Shown: positions 1 through 8,182, numbered from the stretch's first letter. The stretch is DNA of 32,346 nt from Cytophagales bacterium (GCA_013298985.1 JAAFJS010000038.1:1-32346); one strand, 5' to 3'. Numbers and translations: made by a program. Notes: generated by a model not told the origin, from the letters alone.

Positions 1-10
1 CGTAAGTAAA

Positions 11-277
11 ATGATGGAGAAAAAGCCTGTGGCGGTACTTTCTGCCGAAGAAATTGCCTTCAACAACGAAATGGAAGCGTACTTTGACGCAAAATATAGC
101 AACCCTTTCAAAGTGATGGAAAGCAAATTGGAAAAATTGGTAATCGTTGATGCGGCTGGAAAAACGGTATCAGAAACTACGCTTTCTGACCACAAAGTAC
201 ACGAAGCACAGTTACCCGCAGGTGCAGAAATGTTAATGACTCGCGGCAATACAGCTTACTACATTATCAATAAATAA
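11..277 (+). CDS. Small protein of unknown function (88 aa)
   Basis: I do not recognise this family. The product is a short, soluble, acidic-to-neutral protein with no signal peptide or membrane segment. Its N-terminal half looks helical (residues about 10-40, charged and aromatic) and its C-terminal half looks like alternating beta strands ending in AYYIINK. Two adjacent ATG codons (11 and 14) could each start it. The nine bases before it read Arg-Lys-stop in one frame, so it may be the last gene of an operon entering from outside the window, but that cannot be confirmed. A strong hairpin lies 80 bases downstream. The reading frame has ordinary codon use and no overlapping competitor. Confidence 0.6.
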   Translation: MMEKKPVAVLSAEEIAFNNEMEAYFDAKYSNPFKVMESKLEKLVIVDAAGKTVSETTLSDHKVHEAQLPAGAEMLMTRGNTAYYIINK

Positions 278-357
278 TCTAAGTATTTGGTATTCAGAAT
301 ATTAATAAAGTTAGAATAGAACAAATCATCTTAGCTATCATTGATTATAGAGAGAAC

Positions 358-394
358 AAAAACTGGTACAAGGCAAAGCCTTATACCAGTTTTT
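358..394. terminator. Bidirectional hairpin terminator
   Basis: A 17-base arm (358-374) pairs with 378-394 with one mismatch and a 3-base loop. It is followed by a T run on the plus strand and preceded by an A run, so it can work both for the small gene at 11-277 and for the convergent gene ending at 431. A third, partial copy of the right arm sits at about 401-418. Confidence 0.75.
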
Positions 395-430
395 TTATTG
401 AGCCTTGTATCAGTTTTTATTGCACCTTAC

Positions 431-1384
431 TTATTTGACCACAAACTTGGCAACCACAGGCAGGTGGTCGCTGATTTGTTGCAAAGCCTTCATATCCAAA
501 TTTTCTGCGACCTTCACTCCGTTTGGCACTAAGAATTTATACATATTTTTGTTGGGCAAAATATGGTCTATGCGCCAAGATGGTTTCTCCGCAGGGTGTG
601 AAAAAACAGTTGTATTTGCCAAAGGGTCAATGAATTGCACTTTTTTATCTCCACTTAGCAGCAGTTTAAATTCATCACTTTGAGGTGTGGCGTTAAAGTC
701 GCCCAAAAGCAACAAATTGGTATTTTTGTCTTCCTTCAAAAACCGCTTTGATTGGGCGTGCATCAGGCGCACCTGACCCGCACGCGAGGCAGTATCTCGC
801 TTGGAACGCCCCGCTTTGAGGTGTACGCCAGTGAGGATAAAAGAAAAATTTGCCTTTGCCCTGACTTCCGCAGAAATAATGCGCGCATTGATATTATTTT
901 GCGTTTCTGCGCGCCCAAGCGAATCTTTGAAACCTGCAATGGGCGTGAAAATATTCCCATAAGAATAACTCATGCCCAGGGGCAACTTGCTCATAATCAC
1001 CACATTCATATACCAATCAGGGCTTTCTGTTCCCGCGAAAAAGCGGTAGCCCATACCTGCCAACTTTTCTTTGGCAATTTTCATTGCCAAGGCGCGACTC
1101 TCAAACTCCTCCAATACGACCACATCAGCATCAATTTTTTTGAGCATATCTGTCAGTAAATCAATACGTTTGCTCACTTCTTTGGGTTTGTCTTCCATCG
1201 GATTGCGAATAAACGGATTGTCAAATTCATCTACAAAATGTTCCACATTCCAAGTAAGTACCGAAAGTGTATCTTTGGTCGGGAAAGCGTAGCCAGAGGG
1301 CAGCGTACTTCCCTGAAAACGTGAAAGTTGGGTACAGGAAATAATAACGCAAGCACAAGAAAAAATGAGAATTTTGTTTTTCAT
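431..1384 (-). CDS. Endonuclease/exonuclease/phosphatase family lipoprotein
   Basis: This is a 317-residue metal-dependent phosphoesterase of the EEP (DNase I/exonuclease III-like) superfamily. The ATG at 1384 is chosen because it begins a lipoprotein signal (MKNKILIFSCACVIISC, lipobox IISC); an upstream ATG at 1414 would bury that signal. Family motifs appear in order: LTWNVEHF near the N-terminus, VVLEEFES (metal-binding Glu), GVHLKAG, LLLGDFNATPQSDEF (catalytic Asp/Asn), SWRIDHILP and the closing SDHLPV (catalytic His). The exported, lipid-anchored form suggests a periplasmic or surface nuclease or phosphodiesterase; the substrate cannot be told. It is convergent with the gene at 11-277 and divergent from the glycosyltransferase at 1517. 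Confidence 0.88.
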   Translation of the reverse strand: MKNKILIFSCACVIISCTQLSRFQGSTLPSGYAFPTKDTLSVLTWNVEHFVDEFDNPFIRNPMEDKPKEVSKRIDLLTDMLKKIDADVVVLEEFESRALAMKIAKEKLAGMGYRFFAGTESPDWYMNVVIMSKLPLGMSYSYGNIFTPIAGFKDSLGRAETQNNINARIISAEVRAKANFSFILTGVHLKAGRSKRDTASRAGQVRLMHAQSKRFLKEDKNTNLLLLGDFNATPQSDEFKLLLSGDKKVQFIDPLANTTVFSHPAEKPSWRIDHILPNKNMYKFLVPNGVKVAENLDMKALQQISDHLPVVAKFVVK

Positions 1385-1459
1385 AATTTGTTGATAAATA
1401 TTTGGTTTAGGCACAAAAGTAAGCGATATTGGTTATAAAAACACCAATCTAATGTCAGA

Positions 1460-1491
1460 TTTGTAATTCAAGATTTTTTATATTTCCTTTG
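1460..1491 (+). promoter_or_regulatory. Bacteroidota-type promoter for the glycosyltransferase pair
   Basis: TTTG at 1460-1463, a 20-base spacer, then TTCCTTTG at 1484-1491, one base off the TAnnTTTG -7 consensus. It ends 25 bases before the start codon at 1517. Confidence 0.55.
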
Positions 1492-1516
1492 CGTAAAAAA
1501 ATAATTTGTCAAACCC

Positions 1517-2326
1517 ATGATTTATATTGTTATTCCTGTATTTAACCGCAAACAATTTACCAAAGAATGTCTGGAATCGCTTCATGCACAGACCTTTAAG
1601 GATTTCGTTGTCATCGTGGTTGATGATGGCTCTACGGACGGCACTGAGGAGATGCTAAAAACAGAGTTCCCAGAGGTTATTATCCTGAAAGGCAATAACT
1701 TATGGTGGACGGCGGCAACCAATCTGGGCATCGAGTACGCACTCCAGCATGGCGCAACGGCAGTGATGACCCTCAATAACGATACATTTGCGTTTACGGA
1801 TTATATGGAAAAAATGGTGTATTGGGCAAACCAAAAGCCAGAGGCGATTCTTGGCGCGATGGCAATGAGCAAAATAGATGACACGCCCATTTTTCATGGA
1901 CCCATTCTCTCAGAAAAAAACAAAGATAATACTACGCGCAAAGGCTTGCTGGAAATCAATCATTTCCCTGGTCGCGGCTGCCTGATTCCCAAAAAAGTAT
2001 TTGACAAAATTGGGTTGTTTGACCAAATAAACTTCCCACATTACTACGCTGACTACGATTTTACCCTGACAGCCCACGAAAACGGCTTCCAGATATTCAA
2101 TAACTTTGATGCCAAGCTCTACATTTATCCAGAGGAAAGCGGCGACCAAAAAAACAGAGTGAAAAAAAGCTGGAAAAACTATAAAAATCACCTCACAAGC
2201 ATCAAAGGCGGTGGAAATTTGACTAACTTTACGCGTTTTACTTTCAAACATTACAAAGGTACTAAACGCATTTCTGTACTTATCAAGGGATATGCCTCGC
2301 GATTAGTTGGTTATTGGCTCAAATAA
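1517..2326 (+). CDS. Family 2 glycosyltransferase
   Basis: A 269-residue GT-A fold glycosyltransferase of family GT2, most like rhamnosyl- or galactofuranosyl-type transferases of surface polysaccharide synthesis. It begins with the typical IYIVIPVFNR strand, followed by VVDDGSTDG (Asp36-Asp37, nucleotide-sugar binding). LNNDT with Asp89 stands in for the DxD metal site, and HYYADYDF near residue 175 is the acceptor/catalytic-base region. No membrane segment is seen, so it probably works at the cytoplasmic face. It is followed after only 10 bases by an LpxL-like acyltransferase, which suggests co-transcription and a shared role in glycolipid or LPS/LOS assembly. The sugar and acceptor are not predictable. 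Confidence 0.9.
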   Translation: MIYIVIPVFNRKQFTKECLESLHAQTFKDFVVIVVDDGSTDGTEEMLKTEFPEVIILKGNNLWWTAATNLGIEYALQHGATAVMTLNNDTFAFTDYMEKMVYWANQKPEAILGAMAMSKIDDTPIFHGPILSEKNKDNTTRKGLLEINHFPGRGCLIPKKVFDKIGLFDQINFPHYYADYDFTLTAHENGFQIFNNFDAKLYIYPEESGDQKNRVKKSWKNYKNHLTSIKGGGNLTNFTRFTFKHYKGTKRISVLIKGYASRLVGYWLK

Positions 2327-2336
2327 ATAGCTCAAA

Positions 2337-3233
2337 ATGAAGTTCTTATATAGCAAAATTTTATATCCTTTGCTTTTTCTTTTTTTTAGACTTTTTGCCA
2401 AATTACCTTTTTTTTTGGTCTATTTATTTGCTGATTTTATATTTGTAATTCTTTATTACATAGCGGGTTACAGAAAAAAAGTAGTATTTGAAAACCTGCG
2501 AAATTCATTTCCCGAAAAGTCTGAAAAAGAAATAAAAACGATTGCCAAAAAATATTATTTGCACCTCGCAGATACAATGGTCGAAACTATCAAAATCGCA
2601 GACATGACCTTGACAGATTTCGAGAAACGAGTCAAAGTAAATAATGTAGCCTTGCTCAACCAACTCTACGACGAGGGCAAAAGTGCAGTCATGTTTTGCT
2701 CACATTACGGCAACTGGGAATGGGTGCTTTTTATTCCTACTATGCTCAAACACAGCATTTTACCGATTTACAAACCACTTTCTAATCCTTATACAGACCA
2801 GTATTTTACCAAACTTCGCAGCAAGTTTGGCGGGCTTCCTACGCCCATGAACGAAACGCTGAGGGCTTTGGTCAATTACAAGAAACAAAACAAATTGACC
2901 GTTATTTGGCTCGCCGCCGACCAAGTGCCTGCCCTCGAAGGCGCATACTGGACGGAATTTTTACATCAGGATACACCTTTTTTTATGGGTGGCGAAAAAA
3001 TAGCCAAGAAAATGCAGCAAGTTGCCGTTTTTATGTCTATCCGCAAAACGGGGCGCGGCTATTATCAAATGGACTTAGCACTGATGGAACGCCACCCCGA
3101 AACCCTCCCCGAAAGCGTGCTTACACAGCAGTACATCGCGAAGTTAGAAGCCCTTATCCAAGAAGCACCTGCCTTCTGGCTTTGGTCGCACAAACGCTGG
3201 AAGCACAAAAGAGCAGCCATGCCTAAAAAGTAA
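2337..3233 (+). CDS. LpxL/HtrB-like lysophospholipid (lipid A) acyltransferase
   Basis: A 298-residue member of the LpxL/LpxM/HtrB acyltransferase family, which moves an acyl chain onto a lipid A precursor at the inner face of the cytoplasmic membrane. The first 45 residues hold a hydrophobic membrane anchor. The catalytic HX4E motif is present in SHYGNWEW (His123, Glu128), followed by a substrate pocket segment around IYKPLSNPY and the AADQVP block. Length matches the family (about 290-310). It lies 10 bases after the GT2 gene and likely shares its promoter. The protein ends in a basic tail (HKRWKHKR), common in this family. Whether the acceptor is lipid A or another glycolipid, such as an ornithine lipid, is open. 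Confidence 0.88.
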   Translation: MKFLYSKILYPLLFLFFRLFAKLPFFLVYLFADFIFVILYYIAGYRKKVVFENLRNSFPEKSEKEIKTIAKKYYLHLADTMVETIKIADMTLTDFEKRVKVNNVALLNQLYDEGKSAVMFCSHYGNWEWVLFIPTMLKHSILPIYKPLSNPYTDQYFTKLRSKFGGLPTPMNETLRALVNYKKQNKLTVIWLAADQVPALEGAYWTEFLHQDTPFFMGGEKIAKKMQQVAVFMSIRKTGRGYYQMDLALMERHPETLPESVLTQQYIAKLEALIQEAPAFWLWSHKRWKHKRAAMPKK

Positions 3234-3373
3234 TTTTTGAAAAATGATTAGTTTGTTAAAAAATCCTTATTTTTGATTGTTAGAATCAATAAAATAAATA
3301 AAAATATTTTTGAAATTGCTTTTTTATTTTTTTGTAGCCAAAACAAGAAACAACGAACTTTAAACATATACAC

Positions 3374-3919
3374 ATGGGCATTTTTGACATTTTCAAAAAG
3401 AAAACGGAAGAAGAACAACCACACTATGACCCCACCAATATCAGGGTTGCAGACATTCGCAAGGGCTGGCTTTTTGACTACGACCTCAAAACTTGGGAGG
3501 TCATGGAAGAGTTCGAGTACGACTGGGGCGATAATATTTTTACCTACGAGTACAAAATCCAAGCGGGAACAGATACGCTATATCTATTTATTGAGGACAA
3601 TGCTGGCGTTTATTGCACTTTCACCACCAAAATTAAGTTTGCGCGACTGGGCGAGGCGGTAGAGCAAAGCCTCCTTGATAACCACAAGCCACCTTCCGAA
3701 GTTAGCTACGAAGGCATCAAGTTTTTCCGCGAAAGTGAAAGCCCTGGCTTTTTTCGCAGTCTGGAAGACGAAGATTCGGTCGAGGTGGTGCTTTGGGAAT
3801 ACTTTGACGAGTCAGAAAAGCATATTTTGCTCATTCACCAGTGGGACGAAACGGACTTCGAAGCCTCTGTGGGCATCATAGAAAAAGAGGGAGAAGTGAG
3901 CAATATCTTGCCGCGATAA
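3374..3919 (+). CDS. DUF4178 domain-containing protein
   Basis: A 181-residue cytosolic acidic protein. It opens with MGIFDIFKKK and then a block starting VADIRKGWLFDYDLKTWEV, which I recognise as the start of the DUF4178 beta-rich domain. The domain continues with repeated short strands rich in Trp, Tyr and acidic residues. Function is unknown. In other phyla DUF4178 genes sit beside genes for DUF4247 or DUF350 proteins and for polyamine enzymes; that is recalled knowledge, not shown here. Here the next gene is a Ser/Tyr-rich lipoprotein, with a hairpin terminator between them. A -7-like TATTTTTG at 3268-3275 is a possible promoter, with no good -33 box. The start follows an A-rich leader. 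Confidence 0.72.
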   Translation: MGIFDIFKKKTEEEQPHYDPTNIRVADIRKGWLFDYDLKTWEVMEEFEYDWGDNIFTYEYKIQAGTDTLYLFIEDNAGVYCTFTTKIKFARLGEAVEQSLLDNHKPPSEVSYEGIKFFRESESPGFFRSLEDEDSVEVVLWEYFDESEKHILLIHQWDETDFEASVGIIEKEGEVSNILPR

Positions 3920-4011
3920 TAGTCTTTTTTTGTGAAGATGCCACCATTTTTGGGGCGCAGATAGGCAATCAGAAAATTAAACTTTCCGCTATTGCTTTAC
4001 GTTATAATAGT

Positions 4012-4065
4012 AATTCTTCTTTGAAGGCGCGCTTTGATGGGCAAACCGCAAAGAGAAGAATTTTT
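4012..4065 (+). terminator. Intrinsic terminator after the DUF4178 gene
   Basis: AATTCTTCTTTG pairs with CAAAGAGAAGAATT (a 2-base bulge) around a loop of about 25 bases, and is followed by five T residues. The large loop makes this weaker than a classical terminator. Confidence 0.5.
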
Positions 4066-4127
4066 CAAACATAACGGAATGATTCTTTATCGAAGTTAAT
4101 TAGTATCAAAAAATTTAAACACAAAAA

Positions 4128-4931
4128 ATGAAAGCATTAAAAATAAGCACATTAGTAATGGTTTTCTTGTTTGCACTTGGCTGTTCCTCAGAAAAACGCC
4201 AAGTCAAATCGCCCGTAGATGAATTGGTAAAGCAGATGGACAAGGAGAAAAATTTTAGCATTATTCTTTTTGACATGGACATAGAAGAAAAAACTTTTGG
4301 AGATGACATTTTCAAGCATCAATACAAGGTTATTACTGAAAAAGATTCTTTACCTACTGAGCAGACTACAGGTTGGTACAATGTAAGCAAGGGCTATTTC
4401 CTTCAAAATGAGAACAATATGGGCATGGAAGTTGCCTCCAAAAATGAGGGCGTACTTTCCAAAGTTCCTTCGCCTCCTGGCTACAATAGGTATGTGGGCA
4501 ACGAACGTTACGGAAACTGGTCGACAGGCAGTGATGGTAATTCTTTTTGGGCGTTCTATGGTCAGTATGCTTTTATGAGTTCGATGTTTGGCTTGGCATC
4601 TAATATGATGTACCGCAATAGTTATTATGACTACCGCAACAATTACATGGGTAGGCAGCCTTATTATGGGCAAGTAAATAACGGCAGGGCTACTTTTGGC
4701 ACGTATTCCGCACATGGCGAAAGGGCAAATCCTAACTTTACCAAGCGAATAGGTAGTACAAGTGCGTTCAAAGAAAAAGTAAATAATCGAGTAAACCGCA
4801 GCAGTAATTCCAGCTCTGCTTCGGGCAGTAGGGCTACTGACAACAAGAAATCGTCCTCTTTTTCAAACGGTTCATCTTCTAAAAAGTCATCTGGCTCGTC
4901 TTCGGGGCGTTCGTCCAGAAGGAGAAGATAA
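4128..4931 (+). CDS. Lipoprotein with Tyr/Asn-rich middle and Ser/Lys/Arg tail
   Basis: A 267-residue predicted lipoprotein with a signal peptide of about 18 residues and the lipobox FALGC. Residues about 25-110 look like a folded domain. The region around 125-190 is rich in Tyr, Asn and Gly (for example FWAFYGQYAF and YYDYRNNYMG). The last 60 residues are almost only Ser, Gly, Lys, Arg and Asn and end in RRRR. The family resembles proteins I recall from other Bacteroidota near DUF4178 genes, and the upstream gene here is DUF4178, but I cannot name a function. The basic, disordered tail could bind polyanions such as LPS, nucleic acid or peptidoglycan; that is a guess. A perfect terminator follows. 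Confidence 0.75.
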   Translation: MKALKISTLVMVFLFALGCSSEKRQVKSPVDELVKQMDKEKNFSIILFDMDIEEKTFGDDIFKHQYKVITEKDSLPTEQTTGWYNVSKGYFLQNENNMGMEVASKNEGVLSKVPSPPGYNRYVGNERYGNWSTGSDGNSFWAFYGQYAFMSSMFGLASNMMYRNSYYDYRNNYMGRQPYYGQVNNGRATFGTYSAHGERANPNFTKRIGSTSAFKEKVNNRVNRSSNSSSASGSRATDNKKSSSFSNGSSSKKSSGSSSGRSSRRRR

Positions 4932-4966
4932 GCAATTCGGCTTACTTATTTTGTAAAAATTGTAAT

Positions 4967-5004
4967 AAAACGAACTTTTCCACTACTTAGGAAAAGTTCG
5001 TTTT
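4967..5004 (+). terminator. Strong intrinsic terminator
   Basis: A perfect 15-bp stem (4967-4981 with 4990-5004) with an 8-base loop, ending in TTTT. The A/T ends are symmetric, so it could act on both strands. It closes the lipoprotein gene. Confidence 0.85.
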
Positions 5005-5056
5005 GCTGTCCGTTATAAATTTATTCTATTTTCTAATTTATTTTGACATTTTTTTG

Positions 5057-6121
5057 ATGTTAGTAGAGATTCATCAGCCCGAAACCATGTCGCCTGCGCG
5101 CTTAGACAAACTGCTTGCCGAGGGCTGGTTTCGCAATTCGTCGCGGGTTTCGCGCATACAGTATCTCTGTATGAATGAGGCAGTTGGCTCTGTTATCAAT
5201 ATCAGGGCGCGCCTACGCGACTACTCCTTTTCTAAGGGTTTTCGCAAGATTCTCGCGCAGAACAATACACGTTTTACCCACATTATTCGCAAAATAACAG
5301 CCGTCGACCACCCCAAAGAACGCCTCTACCAACTGCAAAAACACAAGTTTGAAATCTTTGTGATAGACAATCTACAAGTTTTTTTGTATGATTACCTCAA
5401 AGCAGAAGACTGCCTTTTTGATACCTACGAAGTGTGTGTGTATGACGGCGAAAAGTTGGTGGCAGTGAGTTTTTTTGATGTAGGCAATTATTCATTAGCA
5501 AGTATCTTAGGGCTGTACGACCCTGATTATCAAAAATATAGCTTAGGGACTTATACTTTATTACTCGAAATAGAGTTTGCCCAAAAGCATGGTTTTAAGT
5601 TTTACTATCCAGGTTATGTGGTATTGGGCGAAAATGGCTATTCTTTTGCCTACAAATTGCGCTTGGCAAACCTCCAATTTAGGGATTCCGAAGGCAAGTG
5701 GTGTCCGATTAGTGAAATAGAAAAACATAGATGGATTCATCAAGTTTTCGAGGAAAAACGGCAAGAAATAGAAGTCAGTTTACGCGCACATCAGCTTGAT
5801 TATCAATACTCTCTGAACCCTTATTTTGCAGTTGCCCAGTTCATTCCTTTCGAGCAGTGCCTCAGTATGCCTTTCTTTTTCAAGCTATATCTTGCTGGCA
5901 AATATTGGGTGCTGGAATATTTGATGATGACACAAACCTATCGTTTAGGTGCTGTGAGTACCTTAGATGAGAATTTTTTTGAGATGATTACAGAAAGTAC
6001 CAAACTCTCTGAGGATTTTTATCAGTCCAAATTGTACGAACAAAAACCACTAAAATATGATGAAATTTTAGTAGAAAGTGATAGCTTGCCAACTATTCTT
6101 GAAAAAATTGTGTTGCTTTAA
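5057..6121 (+). CDS. Arginyl-tRNA--protein transferase-like (Ate/Bpt C-terminal domain)
   Basis: A 354-residue protein related to aminoacyl-tRNA-protein transferases, which attach Arg or Leu to protein N-termini for the N-degron pathway. The GNAT-like C-terminal domain is recognised from GLYDPDYQKYSLGTYTLL and FAQKHGFKFYYPGYVV, equivalent to the conserved SLG and G-Y-Y-GYY blocks. An N-terminal segment with EGWFRNSS and a conserved RxRLRDYSFSKGFRKIL stretch fits Bacteroidota members. The ATG at 5057 is chosen; an alternative TTG at 5003 would overlap the terminator stem. The usual N-terminal Cys-Cys pairs of eukaryotic Ate1 are not visible, so the donor tRNA is uncertain. No ClpS or Aat gene is in the window. 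Confidence 0.72.
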   Translation: MLVEIHQPETMSPARLDKLLAEGWFRNSSRVSRIQYLCMNEAVGSVINIRARLRDYSFSKGFRKILAQNNTRFTHIIRKITAVDHPKERLYQLQKHKFEIFVIDNLQVFLYDYLKAEDCLFDTYEVCVYDGEKLVAVSFFDVGNYSLASILGLYDPDYQKYSLGTYTLLLEIEFAQKHGFKFYYPGYVVLGENGYSFAYKLRLANLQFRDSEGKWCPISEIEKHRWIHQVFEEKRQEIEVSLRAHQLDYQYSLNPYFAVAQFIPFEQCLSMPFFFKLYLAGKYWVLEYLMMTQTYRLGAVSTLDENFFEMITESTKLSEDFYQSKLYEQKPLKYDEILVESDSLPTILEKIVLL

Positions 6122-6166
6122 GTTAAAAGTAAGTATAGATAACTTGCTTAAATAATTGCAGTTTGC

Positions 6167-6340
6167 AAGCCCGTTAGGGCTTAAATGTTGGTAACACAAA
6201 AGCATTACCTTGTTTTTTAAGCCTCGTAGAGGCTTAACACGGTTCGCCGCTGCGATTGAACTCCTACGGAGTTCATAACACATTGACTATCAATTATTTG
6301 CTATCGCAACGGCGAACCGTCAACATCAAACACCTAACGG
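6167..6340. repeat. Cluster of short palindromes
   Basis: This gap of about 270 bases before the gene at 6396 holds no gene. It contains AAGCCCGTTAGGGCTT (6167-6182), AAGCCTCGTAGAGGCTT (6219-6235), GAACTCCTACGGAGTTC (6258-6274), and a longer inverted pair at 6241-6256 and 6303-6318 that matches at 15 of 16 positions. Similar ACTCC-GGAGT palindromes occur at 9181-9198. Confidence 0.7.
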
Positions 6341-6395
6341 CGTTTTTAATCTGCAAGATGTCTTATTTATGAATTAAAATTTCCAAACAAACAAA

Positions 6396-6740
6396 ATGAC
6401 GCTTATCAACTACAACGGAAAAATTTTCAAACCCATTAGCAATACAGAAAATGCAGAAACAAGTGCAGAAACCTTATTTTATTACCACCAAAAAGGAAAT
6501 GTAGTAACGGCGGAGTATGCAGGTGGCAAAATTAAATCGGGGCATCTGATTGCACTTGTCAATAAAGATGGTAATTTAGAGATGCGTTACCACCAAATCA
6601 ATAACGAGGACGTACTGATGACAGGCATTTGCAAATCCATTCCTGAGATACTGCCTAACGGAAAAATTAGGTTGCACGAAACTTGGCAGTGGACTTCGGG
6701 TGATTTTTCGTCTGGGGAATCAATGATTGAGGAGCAGTAA
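6396..6740 (+). CDS. Small conserved protein often labelled N-acetylglutamate synthase
   Basis: A 114-residue cytosolic protein beginning MTLINYNGKIFKPISN and containing FYYHQKGNVVTAEYAGG, RYHQIN and RLHETWQWTSGD. I recognise it as a widespread small family (bacteria and eukaryotes) that databases commonly label N-acetylglutamate synthase. It is far shorter than a real ArgA/GNAT enzyme (about 430 residues) and shows no acetyl-CoA loop, so that label is very likely wrong. The sequence suggests an antiparallel beta barrel of about ten strands, the shape of a ligand-binding fold. Its true role is unknown. The next gene (BASS transporter) starts 43 bases after its stop and may be co-transcribed. 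Confidence 0.75.
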   Translation: MTLINYNGKIFKPISNTENAETSAETLFYYHQKGNVVTAEYAGGKIKSGHLIALVNKDGNLEMRYHQINNEDVLMTGICKSIPEILPNGKIRLHETWQWTSGDFSSGESMIEEQ

Positions 6741-6783
6741 TTACCTTTGTAAGGAGATACAAATAAAAAATAGGAAGCTGAAA

Positions 6784-7866
6784 ATGAAAAACCTTACCAA
6801 CATTTTTTATGGATTAGCCCTCGTAGCTGCGCTTGCGGTTGTGGGAATGTTCGTGGCAGGCTATGCCGCGCAATCAGGCTATTTTTTGACTGCATTTTTC
6901 ATTTTTATTGCACTTGCTTTCCGAAGCCATCACTTTTTGAAGGGGTTTACCTATACCATGACTATTTTTGCGGCGGTAACAATGGCGATGTATTTTCCGC
7001 AATTTTTCATCAAAATTGGCGATTTCGAACTCAAATCTCTCATCACGCCTCTTTTGCAAATCATTATGTTTGGCATGGGAACGACCATGAGCCTCAAAGA
7101 TTTTTCTGCCGTTATCCAAACGCCCAAAGCGGTAGTAGTAGGGATTTTGGCACAGTTTACCATCATGCCTCTGCTGGGGTTTGGCTTGGCAAACGCTTTT
7201 GATTTCGAGCCAGAAATCGCCGCAGGAATCGTGCTGGTGGGGTGTAGCCCAAGCGGTTTAGCCTCCAATGTCATCTCTTACTTAGCAAAAGCAAATGTGG
7301 CACTTTCCATCACACTTACCGCCATAGCGACCTTAATGGCTCCTTTGGCTACTCCTTTTTTGATGAAACAGCTTGGCGGTCAGTTTGTAGAAGTTCAATT
7401 CTGGAACATGGTCATCGACATCGTCAAAATGGTCTTAGTCCCAATCATTATTGGCTTGATTTTCAATAAGTTATTTTATGGAAAAGCAAAATGGCTGGAC
7501 AAAACCATGCCAGTAGTTTCCATGGCGGGCATTGCCGCAATTATCACCATTATCACCGCTTCGGGCAGAGATAACCTGCTTTCCATCGGTCTTTTATTGC
7601 TTGTAGCCTGCTTTCTGCACAATGTATTGGGGTATTTCTTGGGCTACTGGGTTTGTAAATTGCTCCGAATGGACGAAAAAACCTGCCGCACCATCGCCAT
7701 AGAAGTCGGTATGCAAAACGGTGGACTTGCTTCAGGACTTGCCAAAGGCATGGGCAAGCTGGCAACAGTAGGGCTTGCTCCCGCCATTTTCGGACCTCTG
7801 ATGAATATTACTGGCTCGTCCTTGGCGACTTGGTGGAGTAGCAAACCCACTGAAAATGAGGCATAA
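6784..7866 (+). CDS. Bile acid:sodium symporter (BASS) family transporter
   Basis: A 360-residue integral membrane protein with about ten hydrophobic segments, the size and layout of the BASS family, which imports organic anions with sodium. The hallmark blocks are GCSPSGLASNVISYLAKAN followed by SITLTAIATLMAPLATP (the first crossover helix) and EVGMQNGGLASGLA (the second). The inner-membrane location is clear. The substrate cannot be told; in bacteria members carry bile acids, pantothenate, pyruvate-like acids or other carboxylates. The ATG at 6784 is preferred because it gives a normal hydrophobic N-terminus; a longer start at 6727 would overlap the previous gene and add a polar stretch. 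Confidence 0.9.
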   Translation: MKNLTNIFYGLALVAALAVVGMFVAGYAAQSGYFLTAFFIFIALAFRSHHFLKGFTYTMTIFAAVTMAMYFPQFFIKIGDFELKSLITPLLQIIMFGMGTTMSLKDFSAVIQTPKAVVVGILAQFTIMPLLGFGLANAFDFEPEIAAGIVLVGCSPSGLASNVISYLAKANVALSITLTAIATLMAPLATPFLMKQLGGQFVEVQFWNMVIDIVKMVLVPIIIGLIFNKLFYGKAKWLDKTMPVVSMAGIAAIITIITASGRDNLLSIGLLLLVACFLHNVLGYFLGYWVCKLLRMDEKTCRTIAIEVGMQNGGLASGLAKGMGKLATVGLAPAIFGPLMNITGSSLATWWSSKPTENEA

Positions 7867-7876
7867 AGCAATCCTC

Positions 7877-8182
7877 TTACGCGCTTGCCCTCCACATAGG
7901 CGCAAAGTGTATGGATTGAATCTTCACTTCATACATTTCACTTAACGCCTTTTCGTATTGGCGTTCCTTGTGCGCCGTACTCACCCAAAAATCCACCTGA
8001 TAATCCCCGTATTCTTGCTGAATATCATGGAGTTTCTCCAAATAAGTCTTACGCATTTTGGCATTTTCCAAGTACGGAAAAGCCACATTTTGCATTTCGA
8101 GTGCTGTGATGAAATTGCCATTTTTGCTTTTGAAAACGACAGTGATGTCGCGCGCTGTTAAATTTTGTGTCCTTGTTTCCAT
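7877..8182 (-). CDS. Small protein of unknown function (101 aa)
   Basis: I do not recognise this protein. It is a soluble, mixed-charge, 101-residue product with a likely beta-rich start (ITVVFKSKNGNFITALEMQN) and helical segments in the middle (KMRKTYLEKLHDIQQEYG and KERQYEKALSEMYEV). It has no signal peptide, membrane segment or known catalytic motif. It converges with the BASS transporter, with only 10 bases between the two stops. Its upstream region on the minus strand runs into the fold-back repeat at 8237-8372. Confidence 0.6.
   Translation of the reverse strand: METRTQNLTARDITVVFKSKNGNFITALEMQNVAFPYLENAKMRKTYLEKLHDIQQEYGDYQVDFWVSTAHKERQYEKALSEMYEVKIQSIHFAPMWRASA

Noticed and set aside
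752-1159. Open frame of 135 codons on the plus strand
   Set aside because: It lies opposite the well-supported endonuclease/exonuclease/phosphatase gene and has no recognisable features.
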